NCBI GenBank assembly: GCA_030141605.1
Contig: JAQGDQ010001431.1
Location: 1-41,552, forward strand
DNA: 41,552 nucleotides
Source: Tubiluchus corallicola
Taxonomy: Eukaryota; Priapulida; Priapulimorpha; Priapulimorphida; Tubiluchidae
Direction of reading: 5' to 3'
Positions 1 to 10,879 of the stretch are shown piece after piece. A program made the position numbers and the translations under genes. Under the pieces are notes generated by a model. The model saw nothing but the letters and a program-made list of their open reading frames with translations, had not been told where the DNA came from and did no database searches. Numbering within the stretch: position 1 is the first letter of the stretch; each line of letters starts with the position of its first letter.

Positions 1-148
1 ATTAATCGACTTCTCTTACAGCAATACGTAAAAAAATCATTTATTACTTCCTCGTTCAGTTACGTATTGCTCATGACCGGTCAGAATTCTATGTGGCAAT
101 TCGCCGACGGCACATCAGAACAAGTGGACGCAGTTATCCTGGCTACAG
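1..148 (+). CDS. FMO exon (partial at window edge)
   Basis: The frame is open from base 1 and ends ...DAVILATG with donor GTTGGT at 149. The DGT...ILATG part is clearly FMO. The first ~60 bases are less FMO-like, and AG acceptors at 21 and 58 could be the true exon start, so the 5' limit is uncertain. Confidence 0.75.
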
Positions 149-3100
149 GTTGGTCAAGCATATGAAGTTTTGTAGGTCTTGTGAATTAGTTTACTAGCTG
201 GTTTAGTGGAACTCCTTAGGTGTGAATGCGTTAGTTATATATGTATCGATTACATATTTGATTTTTTATTTTTGAGTAAAATTTGATTTTTGCTACACAG
301 GTTACAACTACACATTTCCTGTGGTAGACAAGTCAGTTTTAGACACCGAAGACAATCGCGTTGAACTGTACAAGTACACTTTCCCCACACAGCTGAAAAA
401 TCCACAGTCTTTAAACTACCCCACGCTCTGTGTGGTTGGACTGGTGCAAGCCATAGGTGCTGTTATACCGATTTCGGAGATGCAGTCACGCTGGTTTACA
501 AAACTATTAACTGGTGAGTGTATTGTTCTGCAAGTTTGTTAAACTATATAGGTTTTACACGTCAAATGTAGACACAGGAAAGTTCAAATGTGACTTCGGT
601 AAGTCCAATGTAGACATAGCAATTTCGAATGTGTTTTCGAAACTCAAATGTGACTTAGGTAAGTCAAATGTAGATGCATTACTTTGAATAAATCCGTAAT
701 TAACTTATTTAAGTGCAAATTACAAAAAGATAAACCAAAGATAGTCATCACCTCTTTCAGAACTTTGAAAAATGCATTGTTTATCCTCAAACTAAATTCT
801 TTGATAAACCACAACGTCGGTAGAAAAGAATAAATTGGTTCCCACTTCCCAATGAACAGTGAATCACTAATTAGTTTTTTAAGTAATGCATTAGCACTGC
901 ATTAATGAATTAGTTTCTCTCAAGAAACATTGTTTATTTTAAGAATGTATTGTTTTCTCTAACAGTTCCAATGGTATGTAAAGTTTACAGAATATTAGTG
1001 AACTATTAGTAGACCTATAAAGTTATTATTTTCACAGCAATTATTAAATTTAGATTAAAGAAGATTAAATTTAACATCCTTAAACTTTACCACCTATCCA
1101 CATTTGCGATACCAACGTCACATTTGACTTGACATGTGTCTACATTTGACTTATCAAAAACGCTTAAGATTTCTTGAAAACCATTGTTAACACATTTGAA
1201 CTACCTAAATCTACATTTGAGTTACCAAGACACATTTGAATTGCCTAAATCTACATTTGAGTTAACGCAGGTCTATATTTGACCTGTAACACATGTAGTT
1301 TCAAATTTCCTTGGATTAGACTTAAAAACTGTAACACTTAAAATTTACTCAATTAATTCTTAAGCCTCGTATAATAGCGTGTTGAATTTACTGCAGTTTC
1401 AAAATGTTTCATGCAAATGATATATACATCCTCAGCGGTGAAGATTACCTGCAATTTAAATTAACGTTTACAAAAAAATTGGTCTCTCATTGCCAAAATT
1501 CACAAGTAATGAGACAGGTTACTGTAACATGTCTATAAGCAGTTTGTAACTGGTCTAGCAGACCTGGTACAGTTATCTTACACTGTTTTTTTACTTGTAA
1601 TTTTTTGCAATTCCATACCAATTGTTTTACAAATCTCAATTTAAATTTTAGGTACTCTTTCTCGAGTAGAATGTGTATAACATTTGCTTGAAATGTCTGG
1701 ATACTGCAATAAATTCAACGTGCTATCATATATGGTTATCTTGGATTTTCAACCTGTGATCATATTTATTCAATTAGTTTTATTTCATATGAACGTTATT
1801 TAATAAATTGCATTTGTCCTTATAGCCATTGGGCTGCAATCACGAAACAGCTCATTATATAGACCATTATACATTTTTAATAATAAATTTCGTCTATTTC
1901 TTTGTAACGTTTTAGGCTAAAAACACGTTTAGGACTTTTCTATACATTTGTGTGTTAAGCTGAGGCATTGTAGCACTGAGAGAATCCCGTCTATCAGTAC
2001 TACAATGCCTCAAGTTAGCGCACATATGTATGCAAAAAGTTTTAAACGTGTGTTCAGCCTAAATAGTTACAAAGAAACTGACGAAAGGTATTACTAAAAA
2101 TATATCTACTAAATAAGATCTTATTAAAGACAGACAGCTCCCCAATTAATGAAGTTCTCCCCAATGGATGTAATAAATGGGAGATAGTTTTGCAAGAAAA
2201 GCAGTCCTAGCAGTAATTTTTTCCGGCCTTTTTTTTCATCCAAATACTTGCTAGGTTTGCCGTTGTTTAACTTGGGTCGTCTTCTGTGGCACTTTCAGCA
2301 ATGGGAGAAGACACCAAAACAATACTGGGGCATTTTCCGCTTCTTCACAATACCTATTACAATACTTTAATAATCATGCTATAAAAAACAGTAATAAAAA
2401 ATTTATAATCAGTGTATTACAAAATAAGCTTGAAACAGTAAGTCTTTGGACTGATTTTGAAATCTGTTGATAATGGGGAGTAGGGGTGAGCATTCTCTAC
2501 CAGAAAGCGAATTCGAATCGAACCGAATTCGTGACTTTCGAACAAGTTTTCGAACCACCATTAAAAATTAGTCTTACAAAGATCATGCATATCACTAGAT
2601 TTTGTTCTGCAATAAAACGACTAATAATTTGTTTGAAGTTGTGTACAGAAATCACAGCTAAATTACGCTAATTGCACGATGTTTAAATCGTTTTAGTGAT
2701 CAGGAACATATGTGATTGAAGTGCTGAATTATTCGAATCTATAGTTTTAGATTCGAATCGAGTTCGAACTAAAAAAACTCGTTCGAATCGAATTCGAGCG
2801 TTCGAACTCGAACGTTCGATGCTCACCCCTAACGGGGAGCTAGAGGAAAGCACTCAGTATCCATCCAGAATGTCTCCAATATTGCGATTTCGCTGGCGAG
2901 TCTTATGAGAACAATCCTCTTATATTGCACTGTGTCCATTTGTCCAAAATTTGTGGTGATTCCACTAAAACAAGAGCAGTAAAAGGCGATAAACTACGCG
3001 ATTTTTTACTCATTCTCTTATGCGCCAAATTTCAAGGAAAAATAAGCAGTGCGCAAAAATGTGAATGTCCTTCAAGCGTTCCACTGATTTCTGACCTTGG

Positions 3101-6100
3101 CCGGGACTGCTTGATGATCCAGAGCTGATCCTTTCCAGGTCACCACTTCATCTGTTTAGCCAGACGGCTGGTTTGTTGAGACTGCGTGGCTTTAACCCCA
3201 TCTCACCATATCAAGTAACCAATTCTGGAACATGGAGGCCATATTCTAAAAACAGCACTATGACGTCCTTTCGCGTCCAGTTTTAGCTTTTTTCCAGATG
3301 CGCCCATTCTCCAATAACAAACATCAATCGCTTGAAGACGAATGTGTTGCCTGACCCAAAAATATACTTTGCCTATCGCACATATCGTCACGTACGCCAA
3401 CAAATGGATTTTTTCAAACTTATCCCGGGGAAACCTTATACGTTTTTTCCCACTTGCAAATGTTAAAATGCCGTTTTCATTTAAAAATACGCAGCGGTAC
3501 ACAGGCACCGCTTGACTGTCAGCGAACTTTTTTCGGTGGTTGGCCTCAATTAACGGCTTCTTCTCTCTAACTCTTTCGCTGTGGAAATGTGCGAACAGGT
3601 TGACGAAAGCGCTTGTGAAAAGAAACCGCAAATTTGGCACGACAAGCGCAAAGAGTGCAATCTTTTCAATAACAATGACAGAGTCAGCAGCCCTTAGCGT
3701 TGATGTTGAAATATTATTATAATTGTGACCAGGTTATAAAGAGGGGATAAATATGGCACACCTTCGACTCTGATTGTCCTACTTCGAGCTACTTCTTGGT
3801 TAGCGGTGATGCCGCAGAAAGAAATTGATTTTTCAATCAGACAGGGCCGGATTTTGATTTTGTAGGCTTTTGTTGACAATTAACAAAAGCATGAATGTTG
3901 GATTCATAAAATAAGTTTATTCAACATAGTGCCAACATTAGAACCACATTGGACGGGCGCAAGTCCAACACAACAAAAAGAGAAGACATATTCTGATTTG
4001 CAAAGTTAAAATGAGTTTTTAAATATTAAACATAATACGTACGAATTACAATAGCTGTAATTTATTCAGAGATGTGAACTCAATTCGTACAAAATTATGT
4101 CATTGTAATAAGGATTGCCAGTATGGCAGGACCAATGAGCTGGAATAATGAGCACAAGAAAGCATTGAGAAAGAAATTAATTGAGCCCTTTTAAGGAGAT
4201 TCTTGTTGTTGGCATCCTTCTGTCTCGGAAGACAATGGAATGTGCGCCAAGAGAGTCCGATCCTTGAACGTCTCCAGGGCGCACGGCTGGGCAAGGTGTA
4301 TGGAGGCCCTGAGTTGCCCAGACAACAGGAACCCCCTCTCTTCCTCCCTGGTGTAGTCCAAAGGAAAGCGGAGCGATACGTTTGGCACCAGGTTGGCAGC
4401 AGGAGCTGCCGGAGTCAGTGAGCATGCTGCAGTGGTCCGCCTTCGGGGCTCCACTCCTGATTTGGAAGGTTTACTCCTCTACACATGGCAGGTTGAGTCA
4501 CTTGACCTCCTCCGCCCTCCAGCCGTTGGCTGCTTGTGCAGCTCCTCCGCCTAGTGTCGAGATAGAGTGTGGGCATCCCGCAAGCCTACAGCACCTGGTA
4601 TTTCTTGGCGGTCACCCATCCAAGCACTAACCAGGCTCTACGTTGCTTAACTTCGGTGATCAGACGAGAACCGGTGTTTTCAACGTGATTTGGCCGTAGT
4701 CTTTATCTTCTTTAAGGAGAGATAATTCAGTATATTTCTTCTCTCATTCTATAGGAACTTTTCACAGTAAATTAATTCCACTTAATCTCTGGAGACTCCT
4801 CAACTCGTAGAGACCTCTGACGCAGCCCATAAGCCTTAATCAATTTTGCACAAGTTTACTATCACAATATGCAATAGAAGCCATATTCTTAATCAATTCG
4901 GTTAGCTAGTTACGTCAGAAAATGGTTTTGAAAGGAGGTAAAAAGTATCTTCGTATTAACCCTTTCATACCCGTTGTATCCCGTGAGATACGAGAATATT
5001 TTCTGCCTTTAAAATTAATAAAATTTTAAAACTGACAGTTATTTGATCTGTTAATAGTTATTTTGATTTAAGCCAATAACAATAGACTAAAAATGGCGAT
5101 AAAGTGGCAAACTAGAAAATCTACATAGCATAAAAAACTGCGCAAGGTACAGTACTTTAGAGAGACTTTGTACAGATCAGCATAGCTGCATACTAAATGT
5201 CTTAAATACTTAAATTCTTAAAACACATTTTTGCTTCTTGAATCTGCTCAAGGTACAGTACTTTAGAGACGACTTTGTACAGATCAGCATAGCATGCATA
5301 CTAAATGTCTTAAATACTTTAAAAAATTATCAGCTGTTGCAAAATGAAGCACATTTTATGCTTCCATTGAATCCCAATGTATCCCGTGGGATACAGGCTA
5401 AATTTAGCACGCGGGCACAGGTAGAAAAAATAATTATTATGTGTAAACAAGATGGACATACTGAACAAAAGTACCAAGCCAAATTTTTTTCTTATTAAAA
5501 AAATAATTTGGGACTGAAAGGGTTAACGTGGACTCAATTATGAAAACAGTAGTTACCAACTTGCTAGGGCTTGTATTTTCGTAGGGCGCTTGCTCCATCC
5601 AGGACATAAAAAAACTATTATTACTTAGCCAAATCTCGGAGCCTTTGTAGTCTATGCCTATTATTTAATTGAGTTATTGAAGCTGTTGGAGTTTTATAAA
5701 TCTAAAACTCGATCATCGCTTTTCTCTGCAGGTGCAGTATCTTGGCCTAAACAGGAAATCGTAGAGGAAGACGTCAAGAAAAAGAAAGAGGTGATCGAGA
5801 CACAGTATGTACAGTCCAAGCGCCACACATTAGAGGTGAGTTTGCGTGTTAGAAGACTTCCCACATTGTTGTTTGTTACAAAGTGTTGTAAAGGGAAGTG
5901 ACGAAAATCGCCTATTGTTACATAATTCGTTTTTGCGATTAGCAGCTACGCTAGCGTCACCAAACGGCGGAGGATTAAAAACTTTTGAGGGGCGCATTGA
6001 CTGTAATAATAATAATAATATTTTTTCCTTTGTAATTACAGTTACAATTACAATTCACATAATACACACACACTGATTACACTAATACATCAATGGTGTC

Positions 6101-8842
6101 GGCACACGCGCAATTTTGATAAGCCAAAATCACTTTTGTGTTTTTAATAAAAGAATTATTTCTCAAATGAAGGTAATCAATAGTTTAAAAAACTAAAAAC
6201 ACCTCATGAAAACGAAAAACAGTTGTATCAATAAGTTTGTACTTGCAGTTTTCTTCTAAGTAAGATCCCTATTTTTTGTTTGTTACAAATACTTTCACAA
6301 CAAACAATTCATCACCATTTAGGGCAAGGTGGATTTGAAAAGGTTAATAAAACTCTGTATTCTATCAAAAAGTTAAGTTTAGGACTTTTCTCACTAGCCG
6401 TGTTGCCCACTCAGTTTCGTACCTTTCTTGAAAATCGAATTTAAACATTAGAAAATTCTTGGCACATCTGCAGAAATTATGATGACTGTTTCGCTCAACA
6501 TGCAAGGAATTTGTGTTTGTTGATTTTGCTGATTTGAGCGATTTTCTGCATAAATTGTTTCTTCACTTTCAAACCTATTTTTACATTTGATGTTTTGTTT
6601 TCGTTTCGCTTCCACATTTTCTCAAAACCCGACCACGCCTAAGAAATTGATTCCAGGTCAAAATACAACACACAAAATACAACACAAACATTAATTACAA
6701 AATGCAGTAAAACTTTTTTGCCTGGTAAAACTAAATGTACGGAAATCACTGAAAATAATTTAAGCAAAAATTAAGGAAAGAATATAAGAGAAAAATGCTA
6801 ATCAACCATTTCGTTAACTTCTTCATTGCCTTCCCAATTGGATGGCAATTTTCCTAAGACTTTAAACACGCGCCAATACCAATAACAAACATATAATAAA
6901 TGCACGTCTTTAGTGATCTGATTAAATCATTATAATTTGATACAAAGGTTAAAATAAAGCTAATCAAGGGCGTATAGAAATAAATCTGCTGAGTCATCGG
7001 AATTCCTTTCTGCTCACGTTTCACAAGGTTACCCTCAAACTTTCTGTTGTTTACATTACACAAGTTGATTCTATTATTCAACGTGATAATTGCTGCAAAA
7101 GTAGATAATAACCCAGTAAACGTCAATGTGGTTGACATGCGATTAAAGTAGTGAAAGCTTAATTTCATGTTGTCAGGTGTATAAATATTGGACGGGAAGA
7201 AAAGGGACTGGTATGTTCCAGAAAAGCTTTCCAAACAAAGTTATATTACTTAACCTTTTCAGTCCCAAATTATTTTTTTATAAGAAAAAATCTTTGCCTT
7301 GGTACTTTTGTTCAGTATGTCCATCTTGTTTACACATAATAATTATTTTTTTCTACCTGTGCCCGCGTGCTAAATATAGCCTGTATCCCACGGGATACAT
7401 TGGGATTCAATGGAAGCATAAAATATGCTTCATTTTGCAACTGTTGATAATTTTCTAAAGTATTTAAGACATTTAGTATGCACGCTATGCTGATCTGTAC
7501 AAAGTCGTCTCTAAAGTACTGTACCTTGCGCAGTTTTTTATGCTACGTAGATTTTCTGGTTCGCCATTTTATCACCATTTTTAGTCTATTGTTATTGGCT
7601 TAAATTAAAATAACTATTAACAGATCAAATAACTGTCAGTTTTAAAATTTTATTAATTTTAAAGGTAGAAAATATTCTCGTATCCCACGGGATACAACGG
7701 GCATGAAAGGGTTAAAGTAGTGAAAGCTTAATTACAAGTTGTCAGGTGTATAAATATTAGAGGGGAATAAAAGGGAATTTAATGGAATGTTCCAGAAAAG
7801 CTTTCCAAACAAAGTTATATTACTTAGTATTTCGCTTACCTGTTTGAAAGACTTATGTAATTGGAAAAGAAACTTTTAATAATTTAAAATGTATGTTCTA
7901 CGTGGTAAAACATCACTGCATGGCCTGCCGTCCCAGTGTGCACCACTCATTCACAAAAAAACGTAATTATTAAAATTATTAACAAGATAAAGTAATTTAA
8001 ATTTTTGTTTAAGTAGCGAAAAGTGTGCTACGAATGATCTGATTATTTTTCCAAACTCTATGCAGCGTTATCTAAACTTGCTTCAAACAACTTGCCGTTA
8101 AAATGGCTTGCGCCCAACGGTATCGATGGAGTCTAGACTTACGAGTTTTATGCAGCGTTACTGCTGACGCAAGCCCTGTATGCAATAAGACATATTGAAA
8201 TTGGTGTCAAACTTAAGCTTTATGTATGAAGAGCGTATTTTTGTTCTTTAATGTATTTTCTGTTAGCCTAATACTAAAACTTACATTGGTGTGCAGCGAG
8301 CTCCTATAAGCTTTCAAATGTAGAAAACTTTAACTTATTAATTTTATAGCGTTTTAGTAAGAGTTAGGTGAGAATAATGACTGTGTAGTCACGGCTTGTG
8401 TTTGGTTGACGATGATGGTGCTTTTAATTTACAAGATTACAATCTGGCTGTTTTCTAGGCGTTTTGGATTCCCCTGATGGATGAGCTAGCCGAAGAAATT
8501 GGCGTCAAACCCGACCTCCGACGTCTCTTCTGGCAGGACCCCTTCCTGGCCATGCGCTGTTACTTTGGACCTTGCGTTCCAGCACAGTACAGACTGATGG
8601 GACCCAACTCGTGGACCGGTGCAAAAACGGCAATAAGGGACACCTTTAGCAACACCATGGCACCTCTGAAACGTCGGGCGGTGCCCCGTCCAGAGTGTAC
8701 CACCCAGATGATCACGGTCAACGACGAAAAGACAGTTGGTTATGCCATTATACCAACTTTTAAATATTTCGTTTGCTGCCTGCTTATCTTATGGGCAGTT
8801 TGGGCTCTATGCAAGATTATTACTGCAATGAAATCTTTATAA
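1..8842 (+). CDS. Flavin-containing monooxygenase, 3' half (4 exons)
   Basis: FMOs are FAD- and NADPH-dependent enzymes of the endoplasmic reticulum that oxygenate soft nucleophiles (N, S) in xenobiotics and metabolites. Exons are 1-148, 301-513, 5732-5835 and 8459-8842, and all junctions are GT-AG with matching phase. They encode 282 residues plus stop, about the C-terminal half of a typical 530-residue animal FMO. Visible family marks are a DGT segment followed by the LATGY motif (FATGY in vertebrates) split by intron 1; the stretch GLVQAIGAVIPISEMQSRW; QSKRHTLE; the block MDELAEEIGVKPDL; a GPCVPAQYR segment; and a hydrophobic C-terminal anchor ending KSL. The FAD and NADPH Rossmann motifs lie left of the window. 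Intron 2 (5.2 kb) and intron 3 (2.6 kb) are filled with MITEs. The FMO assignment is firm; the subtype is not resolvable. Confidence 0.93.
301..513 (+). CDS. FMO exon, core C-terminal domain
   Basis: 213 bp between acceptor CACAG and donor GTGAGT. It completes the LATGY motif and carries the conserved PTLCVVGLVQ, GAVIPISE and QSRW segments (family: GLIQPLGA.MPISE.Q.RW). Confidence 0.93.
547..1293. mobile_element. Inverted-end element, family A copy 1
   Basis: Starts TAGGTTTTACACGTCAAATG and ends with a diverged inverse. Both ends are arrays of alternating CAAATGTAGA / CAAATGTG motifs pointing inward. Related copies are at 19948, 33914, 35280, 36529, 40124 and 41484. Flanking TA is consistent with a TA target site, as in Tc1/mariner-type MITEs. 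It lies in FMO intron 2, just after the donor. Confidence 0.75.
1294..1878. other. FMO intron 2, no recognised feature
   Basis: AT-rich intron sequence. I see no gene, tandem repeat or family shared within the window. Confidence 0.5.
1879..2098. mobile_element. Near-palindromic foldback element (~100-bp arms)
   Basis: The left arm (1879-1980) reads as the imperfect reverse complement of 1996-2098. Shared blocks include TTTCTTTGTAAC, TTTAGGCT, ACACGTTTA and GAGGCATTGTAG, with a loop of under 20 bases. It is probably a foldback MITE. A transcript would form one long hairpin. Confidence 0.65.
2137..2480. other. FMO intron 2, possible older element
   Basis: CAGCTCCCCAAT near 2147 is loosely the inverse of GGGGAGCTAG at 2835-2844, so the hAT-like MITE at 2481 may sit inside an older element spanning both. 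Otherwise unrecognised. Confidence 0.25.
2481..2831. mobile_element. hAT-like MITE rich in TTCGAA
   Basis: Inverted ends TAGGGGTGAGCAT...ATGCTCACCCCTA are flanked by near-identical 8-bp direct repeats ATGGGGAG (2473-2480) and ACGGGGAG (2832-2839), typical of hAT. The subterminal regions carry dense TTCGAA/GAATTCGA motifs. No coding capacity. Confidence 0.82.
2832..3840. other. Unexplained, GC-richer intron stretch with an open frame
   Basis: An open frame of 145 codons runs on the minus strand (3640-3203), with shorter open frames on the plus strand (2925-3128). The translation is basic and resembles no family I know. No splice context is convincing. It could be a decayed transposon or domesticated sequence. 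Confidence 0.25.
4200..4710 (-). mobile_element. 5S rRNA-headed SINE, copy 1
   Basis: On the minus strand it begins with a 5S rRNA-like head (4701-4584) followed by a ~380-bp body. The element is bounded by a 10-bp duplication TTTAAGGAGA at 4190-4199 and 4711-4720, showing target-primed retroposition into family F. The body shares most of its length with 22620-22990. 5S-headed elements are known as the SINE3 type. The body includes a small palindrome, GGCAGCAGGAGCTGCC. Confidence 0.82.
4584..4701 (-). pseudogene. 5S rRNA-derived head of SINE copy 1
   Basis: About 118 bp, nearly full-length eukaryotic 5S rRNA. It keeps GATCACCGAAGTTAAGC (A box area) and CTTGGATGGGTGACC (C box), so the internal TFIIIA/Pol III promoter looks intact. 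It differs from usual 5S at GCCAAGAAATACC, where CCTGGGAATACC is common. It lies inside a retroposed SINE, so it is not scored as a working 5S gene. Confidence 0.8.
4960..5522. mobile_element. TTAA-flanked piggyBac-like MITE, copy 1
   Basis: TTAA at 4956-4959 and 5523-5526 flanks inverted ends CCCTTTCATACCC and CCCTTTCAGTCCC. The near-palindrome GTATCCCGTGGGATAC lies inside (5379-5394), with a subterminal variant near the left end. Copy-specific: a ~106-bp internal tandem duplication (5145-5318). Other copies are at 7254 and 33406. Confidence 0.8.
5732..5835 (+). CDS. FMO exon, lysine-rich linker
   Basis: 104 bp after the acceptor TTTCTCTGCAG, with donor GTGAGT. It encodes a charged KKKKEVIE stretch and QYVQSKRHTLE, matching the family's KRYVESQRHTIQ. 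Phase joins both neighbours. Confidence 0.88.
5870..6000. repeat. Short dispersed repeat N, copy 1
   Basis: The sequence around GAAGTGACGAAAATC and TTTTTGCGATTAGC reappears inverted at about 28640-28760. Its ends are not defined. Confidence 0.45.
6001..7140. other. FMO intron 3, no recognised gene
   Basis: AT-rich intron with a short (AAT)n run near 6005. The minus-strand open frame 7234-6854 has no family resemblance and no splice support. Confidence 0.4.
7143..7828. repeat. ~110-bp direct repeat flanking the piggyBac-like MITE
   Basis: TTAAAGTAGTGAAAGCTTAA...AAAGTTATATTACTTA occurs at about 7143-7253 and again at about 7712-7828, directly on either side of MITE copy 2. The two copies differ by small indels. 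This is far longer than a 4-bp TTAA target duplication. Confidence 0.75.
7254..7711. mobile_element. TTAA-flanked piggyBac-like MITE, copy 2 (inverted)
   Basis: Same family as 4960-5522 in opposite orientation. TTAA at 7250-7253 and 7712-7715; ends CCTTTTCAGTCCC and the inverse of CCCTTTCATGCCC. Contains GTATCCCACGGGATAC. It lies in FMO intron 3. Confidence 0.82.
7860..8280. mobile_element. Dispersed repeat family C, copy 1
   Basis: About 400 bp sharing ordered blocks (CCCAGTGTGCACCACT, GTGCTACGAATG, CTGATTATTTTT, TATGCAATAAGACA) with copies at about 14262, 20503 and 38925. Non-coding, probably a MITE; exact ends are not resolved. Confidence 0.6.
8459..8842 (+). CDS. FMO terminal exon with membrane anchor
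   Basis: 384 bp from acceptor TTTTCTAG to TAA. It encodes MDELAEEIGVKPDL, a DP segment, the GPCVPAQYRL motif, SWTGAKTAI (family: W.GARKAI) and a hydrophobic stretch of about 22 residues before the C-terminus, the usual ER anchor of FMOs. Confidence 0.94.
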   Translation, partial: AFWIPLMDELAEEIGVKPDLRRLFWQDPFLAMRCYFGPCVPAQYRLMGPNSWTGAKTAIRDTFSNTMAPLKRRAVPRPECTTQMITVNDEKTVGYAIIPTFKYFVCCLLILWAVWALCKIITAMKSL

Positions 8843-10820
8843 TGTCAACTAATATGTACAATATGTGAAATATTATTTTTGTTTTGTTATTTTGAAACCG
8901 GTTACTGTTTACCCCAAATCGTTTAAATTAAGAATCCAGAAGATCTTTGACGTACAAGTCTTGCTATATGTTGCGTTAGGGAAGCCTTCCTTAGTCCCCA
9001 TTTGTTAGGATCGCCAGCTTTCCCGTCGTACCTAAATACTAGAGAATTATGCATACCAGATGGCAGCTTAATGTAGCTGGTTAGAACTTGCGCACAACTG
9101 ACTGTCAATTAGTGCGTCTGCCAGTGGAAAAGTTGTGCTGTCTTAACGTGGAAGATGCTGTGTGGTCACGCCGTGTCCAGTAACTACTTAGTCGTCTGGC
9201 TTTCCGAGTGACGCAACCTTAAAGATTGTACGTAGAGTAAGATGTAGGATGTATGTATGGTGTATGTGGCAGTTAATTAGCGTATGCACGGCAAAGGGGC
9301 TTACTGAAACGGTTTGCTTAGCTCAGCTGGATGCATAGGTTGATTGTAGTTAGTTAATTTATTGATTATAATTCTACATAATTCCAGACTAATATAATAT
9401 GACATTGGCAATGAGAAAACTAAATATAGGGCAGTAAGGAGCGTTAGCAAAATGTTGCGCTGAGAACACACAAAGATAGAACAATATGTAGTGTAGTTAA
9501 GAAGAACAAATGTATACTTTATTATGTATAAACATGAGAATATCTTAAGCATGAGAACTAATCTCGCATTAAAACCGGTTAAAATTTACAAAATGGAACA
9601 AAACGAACAATTGTTACAACTCAGACACAATTGATGTATTATCACGTGGAAGCATCAGTGGCAAAAACCGGTCTTATTTTTTAAACCAAGTCTGAAAACC
9701 GTTTGAATAAATACACGATTTTGTCGCAAACCGTCTCAGTGTGTGCAGCCTGAAACGGTTACATCAGTCTGTCCAATTTATACATTATAATTTGAGTGTG
9801 GACACTTAGTTTTTGCATGTAAGATATGAACCTACAACTGTTTCTTAGTCTCTGACGTTTTCAATACTACTTGAATGAGACAAGTTCACATGGAAACTCA
9901 ACAAATAGAAAATTTTCCTTTCGCAAGTTTTGAGTTGCAATTTACAATTTCCTCTTTTCAGAAACTGCTGTGTTAGTACGTTACAATATTACCGCTTTTG
10001 AAAAACAACACAAAATCGAGTCTTTGGCTCATATCGTTATAATTATGTCTGTGTATGGCAATTTGTTGCAATTTATAGCAACATATAGAAAAATATGTCT
10101 TGTTATAACAAGACTATAACAAATCTGTATTAAATTTGACGTATTCTATATCATTGTATTAGACTTAGACATTTTCATAAAGCGTATCGTAATCTAATTT
10201 TATTAATTTATGCCTATTTATATAGCAGTTGCTGCTAATACATTTTTGTAAATAATATTTACACTTGTAATTTTCTTTATTTATTTGTTACCATGTATTT
10301 AGCTCAGAAACCTGTTAAAATCATGGAGTTTGGTAAATCAAATTCTCTAAACTTCAAAGCAGTATTTCTTTGGTCTTTTTATAACAACTGTTTTAAATTT
10401 GTACATAAGTTTGTACTATAAGTTACATAGTCAATTCTCTTATTTCTAGGAATATCTGAATGGCATTTCGAGTGAAACTTGAAATGATAGGCGTGTTAGT
10501 AGTAAATCTTTAGTACCGAGGAAAGTGGACTATTTATACATATAATAAGATTGTAATTGTTTCATAGTTGGTATCTGTTTGCCTGTCGTGTTAAAATTCC
10601 ATATCCCTACAGCTTGTAAATATATGACCATTACTATTATTATTTTGCACATATTTTTGTATTATGAATTTGTAATCGTACTATTGCACAGTCTTTGTTT
10701 GTGCATTTTATAGCTTGTGTATTTATAAATACCGGAATATCTGCATGTAGAGGTATTGTGTACTATTTATATATATTTTTCATTTTATACAATAAATAGG
10801 TTGAAGTAATCTTTCGTGCT
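8843..10820 (+). other. Probable 3' UTR/downstream of the FMO gene
   Basis: AT-rich sequence with no supported gene. The first clear AATAAA with downstream GT-rich sequence is at 10791-10796, so a long 3' UTR of about 1.95 kb is possible but unproven. No repeat family of this window was recognised here. Confidence 0.35.
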
Positions 10821-10879
10821 TTGCTTGTGTTTTATTTTTGCGTTTCGTATAAGGTGACAGCACAAATGAAACTGTTACT

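Larger units (their letters stand above)
3842..4845. mobile_element. hAT-like element family F copy 1, interrupted by a 5S-SINE
   Basis: Begins CAGGGCCGGATTTTGAT and matches the copy at 26610-27671 on both sides of the SINE: 3842-4189 against the 5' part, 4711-4845 against the 3' part. The right terminus is degraded; it stops near CCTTAATC where the other copy continues CGGCACTG. It has no coding capacity. Confidence 0.68.

Noticed and set aside
4177-4630. Several 80-90 codon frames on both strands, repeated at 22550-22863
   Set aside because: They lie inside the 5S-headed SINE body; similarity between the two places comes from the SINE, not from a gene.
4584-4701. Functional 5S rRNA gene
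   Set aside because: The 5S part belongs to an element bounded by a target duplication and shares its body with a second dispersed copy; no tandem 5S array is present.
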